DNA from: DASVFB01 sp036380275
Lineage (GTDB): Bacteria > Actinomycetota > Thermoleophilia > Gaiellales > Gaiellaceae
Length of the DNA: 6,672 nt
Direction: 5' to 3'
Assembly (NCBI GenBank): GCA_036380275.1
Contig: DASVFB010000161.1
Location: 1 to 6,672 of the forward strand
The position numbers and the translations under genes were made by a program. Below, one piece after another: positions 1-5,252 of this stretch. The notes below the pieces were generated by a model. That model had not been told where the DNA came from. It ran no database searches and saw nothing but the letters and a program-made list of their open reading frames with translations. The stretch's first letter is position 1. Each line of letters starts with the position of its first letter.

Positions 1-367
1 CGATCCGCGACCGGTCGAGACGATCATCGAGCGGATCTCGATCTCGAACGAGGAAACGTTTCCGCGCGACATCGCCGAGCCCGCGCTCCTCCACGCCGAG
101 CTCCGAAGGATGGCGGAGCGCCTCGCCGAACACCTCCGCCGCGAGGGCCAGGCCGCGCGCACCGTGACGACGAAGCTGCGCTACCCGGACTTTGCGATCA
201 GGACCCGCTCGCTGACGCTCGACGTTGCCGTTGACGACGCAGAGACGATCGGGGACGTCGCGTGCCGCCTGCTCGATCGCGCCCTCGCCGAACGCCCGGG
301 CGCGTTGCGCCTCGTGGGCGTCGGCCTGAAAGGCTTCGAGAGCCACACGCAGCTAGCCCTTTCGTAA
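1..367 (+). CDS. dinB: DNA polymerase IV (Y-family), C-terminal fragment
   Basis: This is the 3' end of a Y-family translesion polymerase; the catalytic palm, fingers and thumb lie left of the window. The reading frame is open from base 2 and gives 121 residues before TAA. The start of the fragment carries the linker typical of Pol IV ahead of the little-finger domain (RPVETIIERIS, then NEETFPRD). The little finger follows: an amphipathic helix (LLHAELRRMAERLAEHL), the strand TVTTKLRYPDF, the strand TRSLTLDV, and the closing LRLVGVGLKGFE. The protein ends in QLALS. This sits where Pol IV proteins usually carry the beta-clamp-binding motif QL(S/D)LF, but here the terminal Phe is missing. Pol IV extends primers past lesions with low fidelity. 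The gene converges on the - strand operon. ImuB-like Y-family proteins are the main alternative, but the linker and little finger fit DinB better. Confidence 0.9.
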   Translation, partial: DPRPVETIIERISISNEETFPRDIAEPALLHAELRRMAERLAEHLRREGQAARTVTTKLRYPDFAIRTRSLTLDVAVDDAETIGDVACRLLDRALAERPGALRLVGVGLKGFESHTQLALS

Positions 368-369
368 CG

Positions 370-394
370 TGTCCCAGGGACAGTCCCTCGGACA
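370..394. repeat. 25-bp near-perfect palindrome in the convergent intergenic gap; possible bidirectional terminator
   Basis: The arms TGTCCcAGGGAC and GTCCCTcGGACA flank a single central A at 382. Eleven of twelve arm positions pair, and the one mismatch is C375 opposite C389. As RNA from either strand it can fold into a stem of about ten pairs with a 3-nt loop. It contains nested smaller palindromes: TGTCCC-A-GGGACA at 370-382 and GGGAC-A-GTCCC at 377-387. It starts 3 bp after the dinB stop and ends 16 bp before the end of pdxH, so it fills most of the 42-bp gap between converging genes. There is no T-tract on either side, so classical intrinsic termination is not established. It may equally be a copy of a dispersed REP-like palindrome or an operator. 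The structure is certain; the role is inferred. Confidence 0.6.
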
Positions 395-409
395 TGGCTC
401 GAGCCGCCG

Positions 410-1024
410 TCAGGGCTGCAGCTGCTCGATCTCCCAGCCGTCGCCGCGGAGCCTGTAGACGAAGCGGATGTGCAGGCGGTTCTCGCGGTGCTGCCAGAAC
501 TCGAGCTCGTCGGGCACGACTCGATAGCCGCCCCAGAACGGCGGCCGCTCGACCTCGCGGCCTTCGAGCTCGGCGTCGAGCTCACGCACGCGCGCTTCGA
601 GCTGCTCGCGCGACGCGAGCGGCTCGCTCTGCCACGACGCGAGAGCGCTGATCCGGCTGTCACGCGGCCGCGCGAGGAAGATGTCGTCGGACTCCTCGGG
701 AGCGACCCGCTCTGCCCTGCCCTCGACGCGCACCTGCCGTCCGAGCGGATGCCAGTAAAAGAGCAGTGCGGCGCGCTCGTTCTCCGCGAGCTCGCGGCCT
801 TTGCGACTCGTGTAGCTCGTGCCGAAGACGAAGCCGCGCTCGTCCACGTCCTTCATCAGCACCATCCGCACCGAGGGCTGCCCGTCGCTCGACGCGGTCG
901 CGAGCGCGCATGCTTGCGGCAGCGGCAGCCCTTCCGCCTGCGCCTCGCCGAACCACGCCGCGAACTGGCGAACGGGGTCGCGGAGAAGTTCTTCCCGTCG
1001 CAACGTCCGCTCGCGTCCGCTCAT
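410..1024 (-). CDS. pdxH: pyridoxine/pyridoxamine 5'-phosphate oxidase
   Basis: This FMN enzyme oxidises pyridoxamine or pyridoxine 5'-phosphate to pyridoxal 5'-phosphate, in PLP synthesis and salvage, in the cytoplasm. It is 204 residues long, normal for the family. Visible landmarks are RMVLMKDVDERGFVF (53-67), the FMN-site stretch TSYTSRKG (69-76), LLFYW (87-91), RQVRVEGRAER (96-106), RPRDSRISALASWQS (119-133), FWGGYRV (163-169) and EFWQHRENRLH (175-185), ending GWEIEQLQP. This closely tracks E. coli PdxH, so it is a true PdxH rather than a generic split-barrel flavoprotein. One oddity is residue 186: the usual RLHDR motif reads RLHIR here, though the PLP-binding Arg183 and His185 remain. 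The ATG at 1022-1024 was chosen because it shares its A with the cofE stop (TGATG) and gives a full-length protein. No Shine-Dalgarno sequence is evident, so coupled re-initiation is likely. It is the last gene of the operon. Confidence 0.95.
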   Translation of the reverse strand: MSGRERTLRREELLRDPVRQFAAWFGEAQAEGLPLPQACALATASSDGQPSVRMVLMKDVDERGFVFGTSYTSRKGRELAENERAALLFYWHPLGRQVRVEGRAERVAPEESDDIFLARPRDSRISALASWQSEPLASREQLEARVRELDAELEGREVERPPFWGGYRVVPDELEFWQHRENRLHIRFVYRLRGDGWEIEQLQP

Positions 1025-1752
1025 CAGCGAAAGAGGTCGCGCTCCGCGGGCATGACGAGCTCGCGCGCCGAGCCGTCGCCTGCAGAAGCGAAGCCACGAA
1101 TGACAGCTCCGGGGATGCCGCTCGTCTTCCCCATCACGAGCTCCGCGGCGCCGGCCAGCTCGTCGGCGACGGCGATCTGCGTCGACCGGAGCTCGTAGTC
1201 GGCGGTGTCGCGCTTGCCACGGAGGTCGAGAAGCGGCGCGAGGCCGGCGACGCCGATGGCGACATCTGTCGTTCCCTGGCGCCATGGGCGTCCAAACGAG
1301 TCGCTGATGATCACCGCGGCACTCAGGCCGGTCAGCTCGCGGATTCGAGCGCGAATACCTCGCGCAGACGCGTCGGGATCGAGCGGAAGCACTACAACCG
1401 TTCCTGCCTCCGGCGCGTTCGACGCGTCGACGCCCGCAGAGGCGCAGACGAAGCCGTGCCGCGTCTCGGCGATCACGAGCGACTGCCGCGCTCGCACGAT
1501 GCGGACGGACTCGCGAAGCACGACCTCGACCTGGCGCGGGTCGCCGTCGGCTCCCGCGAGCTCGCGCGCGCGGTCGGAGGGCTCGACCTCGTCGAGGCGA
1601 ACGACGCGCCCTTCGGCCTTGGACACGACCTTCTGCGCGAGCACGAGGATGTCGCCCTCCTCGACCAAGTGACAGGTTGTCACGAGGCTCGCGAGGTCGG
1701 CTCCGGGCTCGACCTGCGGCAGACCTTCGAGCGGGGAGACGGTCAGCGTCAC
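1024..1752 (-). CDS. cofE: coenzyme F420-0:L-glutamate ligase (CofE), standalone form
   Basis: CofE adds L-glutamates to F420-0 using GTP, making F420-1 and then the polyglutamylated cofactor. The 242-residue product has the family landmarks: PLEGLPQVEPGADL near the N terminus (7-20), GDILVLAQKVVSKAEGR (33-49), DSFGRPWRQGTTDVAIGVAG (151-170) and the LLDLRGKRD segment (174-182), followed by ADELAGAAELVMGK (196-209). The GTG start at 1750-1752 overlaps the npdG stop as GTGA and places the N terminus where CofE proteins normally begin. Longer in-frame extensions read through npdG and are not credible. The protein stops after the ligase domain. In mycobacteria the orthologue FbiB carries an extra C-terminal nitroreductase domain that reduces dehydro-F420-0, and that domain is absent here. 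The gene is followed with a 1-base overlap by pdxH. Confidence 0.95.
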   Translation of the reverse strand: MTLTVSPLEGLPQVEPGADLASLVTTCHLVEEGDILVLAQKVVSKAEGRVVRLDEVEPSDRARELAGADGDPRQVEVVLRESVRIVRARQSLVIAETRHGFVCASAGVDASNAPEAGTVVVLPLDPDASARGIRARIRELTGLSAAVIISDSFGRPWRQGTTDVAIGVAGLAPLLDLRGKRDTADYELRSTQIAVADELAGAAELVMGKTSGIPGAVIRGFASAGDGSARELVMPAERDLFR

Positions 1753-2354
1753 GGAAGACCGGTGACGCGCAGGCCCGCGTGCGTCTTGAAGGCCCGGTTC
1801 ACGTTCAGGAGCACGGCGGTCATCGCCTCGAGCGCGCGGGCGGTCGCAAGCGGGCCCGCGTCGATCGCCCGTCCGGCGACGATCTTGGCGGCGAGCTCGA
1901 GCGCGAGGCGCTTCGACTCCTCGTCGTCGCCGCAGACGAAGACGTCCTGCTCGGGCGGCGACGCGGCAAGCTTCATCGCCGCGAGCGAATGCAGCCCGGC
2001 GGCGACCTTCACGTCCACGATCTCGGCGACGCGCTCGGCGATCGATTTTCCCTCGGCGCCGGGCCGCGCGAGCCCCGCCTCGAACGACACCTCCGCGGCG
2101 ACCGACAACAGCGGCGCCTCGAGCGTCAGGTTGCGCACGGTCGCCAGCGCGGCGCCCGCCTCGCAAGCGAGGACGACGAGGTCGACTTCACCAACGTCGT
2201 CGTTGCGCGCCCCTCGCACGCCCACCTGCTCGGCGATCTCGCGCGCCCGGTCCGCGTCGCGCGAGCCGATCACGACGTCGTCGCCGGCTGCCGCCAGGCG
2301 CGTCGCGAGCGCTCGCCCGAACTTCCCCGTCCCGCCCAGGATCGCGACTCTCAT
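1749..2354 (-). CDS. npdG: F420-dependent NADP reductase-like protein (NpdG/Fno family)
   Basis: This is a 201-residue cytoplasmic oxidoreductase expected to pass hydride between NADP(H) and F420. The N-terminal Rossmann fold shows the dinucleotide loop GGTGKFG (7-13) after MRVAIL, and the NADP phosphate-binding GSRDADRA (30-37). Further on are AGLHSLAA (119-126), VCGDDEESKR (140-149), and IDAGPLATARALEAMTAVLLN (164-184). These match the archaeal Fno pattern (CGDDxES, xDAGPL, LxPLxLN) closely by memory. The C terminus (FKTHAGLRV) also fits. Start and stop are fixed by ATGA overlap with cofD upstream and GTGA overlap with cofE downstream. Sitting inside the F420 biosynthesis genes, it most likely supplies F420H2 from NADPH. 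The direction of flow is inferred, not shown by sequence. No clear ribosome-binding site precedes the ATG. Confidence 0.9.
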   Translation of the reverse strand: MRVAILGGTGKFGRALATRLAAAGDDVVIGSRDADRAREIAEQVGVRGARNDDVGEVDLVVLACEAGAALATVRNLTLEAPLLSVAAEVSFEAGLARPGAEGKSIAERVAEIVDVKVAAGLHSLAAMKLAASPPEQDVFVCGDDEESKRLALELAAKIVAGRAIDAGPLATARALEAMTAVLLNVNRAFKTHAGLRVTGLP

Positions 2355-3256
2355 GCAGGCACAGACAGCGCCGCGTCGGCAACGCGCCGCCGCGACTCCG
2401 CGTCGATCATCAATGTCCCGGTCACGATCGCGTGCACGTCGAGCCCGGAGGCGTCGTCGTGCTCGTCAACGACGAGCGCGTCGATCAGGCCCTCGTAGCA
2501 GGACGCGACGTGAGCGGGCGACGTGCCGCCGGCCAGCCGCGCGAGCATCCGGTCGGCAGGGCCTTTGACGGCGCGCCCGCCGACGAGCGGGCTCACAGCA
2601 ACACACGGGACGCGCCGCTGCTCGATGGCGGCACGGATCTCGCCGACCGCCAGGATCGGGCCGACGCTGACATAGGGATTGCTCGGCCCGATCAGCAGCA
2701 GGTCGGCGGACGTGAGCGCCTCGAGCACACCGGGGGCAGGGCGGGCCTCGCCGCGCACCTCGACGGCGTCCACGTCGTCGCGATGCCCGCGGGCGACGAA
2801 CCACTCCTGGAAGTCGAACGTGCCGGCGGCCGTCACGACAAAGGTGCGCAGCTCGTCGTCCGTCGCAGGGAGCAGCGCTGCATCGACGCCGAGCGCGCGA
2901 CTCGCCCGTGCCGTGAACGCCGACAGCGGCTCGCGGGCGCGCAACGCCTGGGTGCGTATCAGATGCAGGCCGAGGTCGCGGTCGCCGAGCTTGAACCAGT
3001 CTGTGCCGCCGAGCCGAGACACGGTCTCTAGCGCGTTCCAGGTCTCGTCGGCGCGTCCCCATCCGCGCTGCTCGTCCATCAGCCCCGCGAGCGCGTAGAG
3101 GACGCTATCGAGGTCGGGAGAGACGTGGAGGCCGAGTGCCTCGAGGTCGTCGCCTACGTTCACGATCGCGGTCACGTTCGCGCCGCCGAGGGTCTCGACG
3201 AACGCGCGGACGAGCTTCGCGCCGCCGAAGCCGCCGCTCAATACGCAAACGTTCAT
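2351..3256 (-). CDS. cofD: 2-phospho-L-lactate (or phosphoenolpyruvyl) transferase CofD/FbiA
   Basis: CofD transfers the phospho-lactyl or phosphoenolpyruvyl group from its GDP-activated form, made by CofC, onto FO. The product is F420-0 or dehydro-F420-0. The 301-residue length is normal. Landmarks are the N-terminal SGGFGGAKLVRAF (7-19), NVGDD (33-37), GLHVSPDLDSVLYALAGL (42-59), RGWGRADETW (64-73), WFKLGDRDLGLHLIRT (87-102), LLPATDD (128-134), PSNPYVSVGPIL (191-202) and VSPLVGGRAVKGPADRML (221-238). The Asp residues and Gly-rich loops that hold the Mg-bound substrate phosphates in the family are all present. The ATG overlaps the cofC stop as ATGA, and the gene's own stop overlaps the npdG start the same way. 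Both neighbours are F420 genes, which makes the call very secure. Confidence 0.97.
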   Translation of the reverse strand: MNVCVLSGGFGGAKLVRAFVETLGGANVTAIVNVGDDLEALGLHVSPDLDSVLYALAGLMDEQRGWGRADETWNALETVSRLGGTDWFKLGDRDLGLHLIRTQALRAREPLSAFTARASRALGVDAALLPATDDELRTFVVTAAGTFDFQEWFVARGHRDDVDAVEVRGEARPAPGVLEALTSADLLLIGPSNPYVSVGPILAVGEIRAAIEQRRVPCVAVSPLVGGRAVKGPADRMLARLAGGTSPAHVASCYEGLIDALVVDEHDDASGLDVHAIVTGTLMIDAESRRRVADAALSVPA

Positions 3257-3735
3257 GCGCGCGCGTGTACGAGCAGCGCGCTCCGAGTGTTCGAGCCGAC
3301 GTGCGGAGCGAGGCGCAGCAGGTCTTCCTCGGTGTCGATGTCCTCGCGCAGGCCGGGGAGGTAGAGCTGCTTCAGGCCGAAGCGATCTGCGCTGCCCGGC
3401 CCGTAGAGCGGCTGAAAGTCCCGGGCGTACTCGAGCGCGATCGCGTTCGTCGTCCCGTCGGCCGCGGAGACGAGCGCCGGGGCGGCGTTGACGAGCTCTA
3501 GAAGCTCGTTGGGCGTCGCACAGGGAACGTCAGAGTTGACGATCGCGACTTGCCCTTCGAGCGTCGAGAGCATCGCCGCGAGCGCCGCGTTCTGGCCGCC
3601 GGGCGCGTTGCAGATGCGCACCTCACCGATCTGCTCGCACGCGAACCGCACGTCGAGGAACATCGCCAACGCGATCTCTGGGTCGCCCAGCCGAGTCTTC
3701 CCGTCTGCCCGGTAGGGCACGACGAACAACGCCAT
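3253..3735 (-). CDS. cofC: compact CofC/FbiD-type guanylyltransferase
   Basis: CofC/FbiD activates 2-phospho-L-lactate or phosphoenolpyruvate with GTP to give the GDP-linked donor used by CofD. The 160-residue product keeps the main landmarks: VVPYRADGKTRL (5-16, where the family has VVPxKxxxxAKSRL), GGQNAALAAM (46-55, family GLNAAL), IVNSDVP (65-71, family ADLP, metal site), DGTTNAIAL (93-101, family GTNALxL), YGPGSADRF (111-119, family FGPGSxxRH) and the closing DIDTEEDL (132-139). It is about 40-50 residues shorter than usual. Most of the loss is between the first helix and GGQNAAL, where other members carry an extra strand and helix. The ATG is the only good start before an upstream in-frame TAG. 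A 24-nt gap separates it from the 90-aa gene, and no Shine-Dalgarno sequence is visible. Its stop overlaps cofD as ATGA. Whether it uses PEP or phospholactate cannot be told from the sequence. Confidence 0.85.
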   Translation of the reverse strand: MALFVVPYRADGKTRLGDPEIALAMFLDVRFACEQIGEVRICNAPGGQNAALAAMLSTLEGQVAIVNSDVPCATPNELLELVNAAPALVSAADGTTNAIALEYARDFQPLYGPGSADRFGLKQLYLPGLREDIDTEEDLLRLAPHVGSNTRSALLVHARA

Positions 3736-3759
3736 GTGACAGAGACTAACCGGTAGAGC

Positions 3760-4032
3760 CTAGCGCCCGGCCTGCCCGCTCGTGGACCATTCGGCGAGCT
3801 CGTACCAGTGCGTCTGGCGTAGCGCCTTGACGACACCCGGGTCCGTGTGCGCCGCGTAGAAGACGTGCCGCTCGAGATCGCAGCACAGTGCGACGTCGGA
3901 GAGCGAGACGTCCGTGACGTGCACGAGCGCGTCGGCAGGCAACTTCGCCTCGGCGACGGTGTAGTGCTTGAACTGCAACTCCGGCGCGATCTCCATCAGC
4001 CGCGGCCAGTCAGGACACGTGCGAGAGCTCAT
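3760..4032 (-). CDS. 90-residue protein of unknown function
   Basis: I do not recognise a characterised family. The product is small, soluble-looking and mixed in charge, with no signal peptide or membrane segment. It is rich in aromatic residues and His/Cys: Cys6, Trp9, His23, His38, adjacent Cys50-Cys51, His56, His62, and a C-terminal THWYELAEW (74-82). The segment TDVSLSDVALCCDLERHVFY (40-59) looks like a compact alpha/beta unit, and DPGVVKALRQTHW (64-76) a helix. The Cys/His spacing does not form a standard zinc-finger pattern. Reality as a gene is supported by the ATGA overlap with the upstream ABC gene, a GAGG-type ribosome-binding site 5 nt before the ATG, and placement inside a gapless operon. 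Longer in-frame extensions would run through the ABC gene and are rejected. A regulatory, adaptor or small enzymatic role linked to either neighbour is possible but unsupported. Confidence 0.8.
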   Translation of the reverse strand: MSSRTCPDWPRLMEIAPELQFKHYTVAEAKLPADALVHVTDVSLSDVALCCDLERHVFYAAHTDPGVVKALRQTHWYELAEWSTSGQAGR

Positions 4033-5252
4033 GACCCCCTCAGTTCGGCGGGCGCTGCGACTTCCCCTGCCGACCAGCGGCCTTCCAGCACGACCTGTCC
4101 ACGCTCGCCCGACGACGGGTGGACTACGAACGGCGCCTCGCGCTCGAGACGGTGGTAGAGGTGCCCGGTCCGCGGGTCGGCCAGGGCGAACGAGAAATGG
4201 AAGCGCCCCTCCGCGAGCGGCAGCGCGTCGACGTCGAAGCGCACTCCCACCTCCCCGGCGCGGTCGGGCCAGCCCACGTCGTCGGCGTCGACGCCGCCGC
4301 CGGCGACCAGCCGGTCGGACTCGTCCCGTACCTCGAAGGAGAGCTTCGGAGGCGCGAGCGCGACGACGGCTTCGAGCTTCAGCGCGAGCGAGAGCGGTTC
4401 GCCGGAGAGAAATGCGTCGCGCTCCTCGCCACCCGGCGCGGACAAGCGAACCTCGGCGATCCGCGCCTCGCCGCTGCCCCACTCGCTCAGACCGCCCGCG
4501 CGCTCGGCCGGATCGCGGTCGTCCGCGAGCAGGCGGTGATACTCGGTCAGCGCGTTGTGGGTCGGGCCGTCGAAGGCGATGCCTCCGTCGCGAAGCAGAA
4601 TCCCCCGGTCGCACAATCGCTCGACGGCGACCGCGTCGTGTGAGACGAAGACGATCGTCCCGCCGTGTCGGTTGAAGTCGCGGACCCTGTCGATGCACTT
4701 GCGCTGGAACGCGGCGTCGCCGACGGCGAAAACCTCGTCCAGCAGGAGGACGTCGGCATTGAGGTGCGACGCGACCGAGAACCCGAGGCGCATGAACATG
4801 CCGGACGAGTAGGTGCGCACGGGAACGTCGATGAAGTCCTCGAGCTCCGCGAAGGCGACGATCTCGTCGAAGCGCTCGCGGATGTACGCGCGCTTCAGCC
4901 CGAGGATCGAACCGTTCAGGAAGACGTTCTCGCGCCCGGTGAAGTCGGGATGGAATCCTGCGCCGAGCTCCAGCAGCGTGCCGATCCGGCCGCCGACGTC
5001 GACGCGGCCATCGGTCGGCTTGATGATCCCGGCGATGATCCGCAGCAACGTGCTCTTGCCCGAGCCGTTCCGGCCGACGAGGCCGAGCGCGCCGCCGGGG
5101 TCGACCTGGAAAGAGACGTCACTGAGCGCCCAGACGTCGGCCGGCTTGGTCCGGCCGCGCAGCAGCACGCGGCTCTTCAGCGTGCGCGTGCCGCGCGGAT
5201 AGACGCGGAACCGCCGCGAGAGCTCGCCGACGCGAATCTCACCCGGGCGCAC
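4029..5252 (-). CDS. ABC transporter ATP-binding protein, Wzt/TagH-type glycan exporter with C-terminal carbohydrate-binding-like domain
   Basis: This is the nucleotide-binding subunit of an O-antigen, teichoic-acid or capsule type exporter, acting at the inner face of the membrane with a separate permease. The 407-residue product has the family's N-terminal preamble (FRVYPRGTRTLK, then VWALSDVSF at 40-48). Walker A is GRNGSGKS (60-67), followed by the highly characteristic LLELGAGFHPDFTGRENV (93-110). The signature is YSSGM (148-152), Walker B is LLLDE (169-173) running into FAVGD, and the H-loop is VSHD (203-206, His205). All ATPase residues look intact. From about residue 258 a beta-rich domain begins with GSGEARIAEVRL and ends near EAPFVVHP. 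It resembles the Wzt C-terminal domain that recognises the glycan's end. The GTG start at 5250-5252 gives the normal N terminus and overlaps hemH by 14 nt; AGGAG lies 10 nt upstream. The permease is not in the window, and no glycan genes are adjacent. Confidence 0.9.
   Translation of the reverse strand: MRPGEIRVGELSRRFRVYPRGTRTLKSRVLLRGRTKPADVWALSDVSFQVDPGGALGLVGRNGSGKSTLLRIIAGIIKPTDGRVDVGGRIGTLLELGAGFHPDFTGRENVFLNGSILGLKRAYIRERFDEIVAFAELEDFIDVPVRTYSSGMFMRLGFSVASHLNADVLLLDEVFAVGDAAFQRKCIDRVRDFNRHGGTIVFVSHDAVAVERLCDRGILLRDGGIAFDGPTHNALTEYHRLLADDRDPAERAGGLSEWGSGEARIAEVRLSAPGGEERDAFLSGEPLSLALKLEAVVALAPPKLSFEVRDESDRLVAGGGVDADDVGWPDRAGEVGVRFDVDALPLAEGRFHFSFALADPRTGHLYHRLEREAPFVVHPSSGERGQVVLEGRWSAGEVAAPAELRGS
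4035..4041 (-). promoter_or_regulatory. ribosome-binding site for the 90-aa gene
   Basis: On the - strand the sequence reads GAGGGGG followed by TC and the ATG at 4032. GAGG pairs with the 16S rRNA tail at a spacing of 5 nt. It lies inside the last codons of the ABC gene. It matters because it fixes the start of an otherwise unrecognised gene at the ATGA overlap. Confidence 0.55.

Noticed and set aside
410..1024. PdxH as an F420-dependent split-barrel reductase rather than a PLP enzyme, given its neighbours
   Set aside because: The two families share a fold, but this protein has the full set of specific PdxH motifs (RPRDSRISALASWQS, FWGGYRV, EFWQ, RLH), so PdxH is the better call.
1753..2166. 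N-terminal extension of cofE to an upstream ATG (380-residue version)
   Set aside because: The extension reads through npdG in another frame and is Arg-rich without CofE similarity. The GTG at 1752 in the GTGA overlap gives the normal CofE start.
766..2568. Long open frame on the + strand (600 codons) antisense to pdxH, cofE, npdG and cofD
   Set aside because: It spans several well-identified - strand genes, and its translation is low-complexity Arg/Ala/Ser-rich, as expected for the antisense of GC-rich coding DNA. It has no recognisable domain.
3743..3748. Possible leaderless -10 element (TAGTCT on the - strand, 7 nt before the cofC ATG)
   Set aside because: It fits the loose TANNNT pattern and the spacing of leaderless promoters, and cofC lacks an RBS. 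However, no -35 element is visible and such hexamers are common by chance. It is worth remembering only if a transcription start maps to the 24-nt gap.
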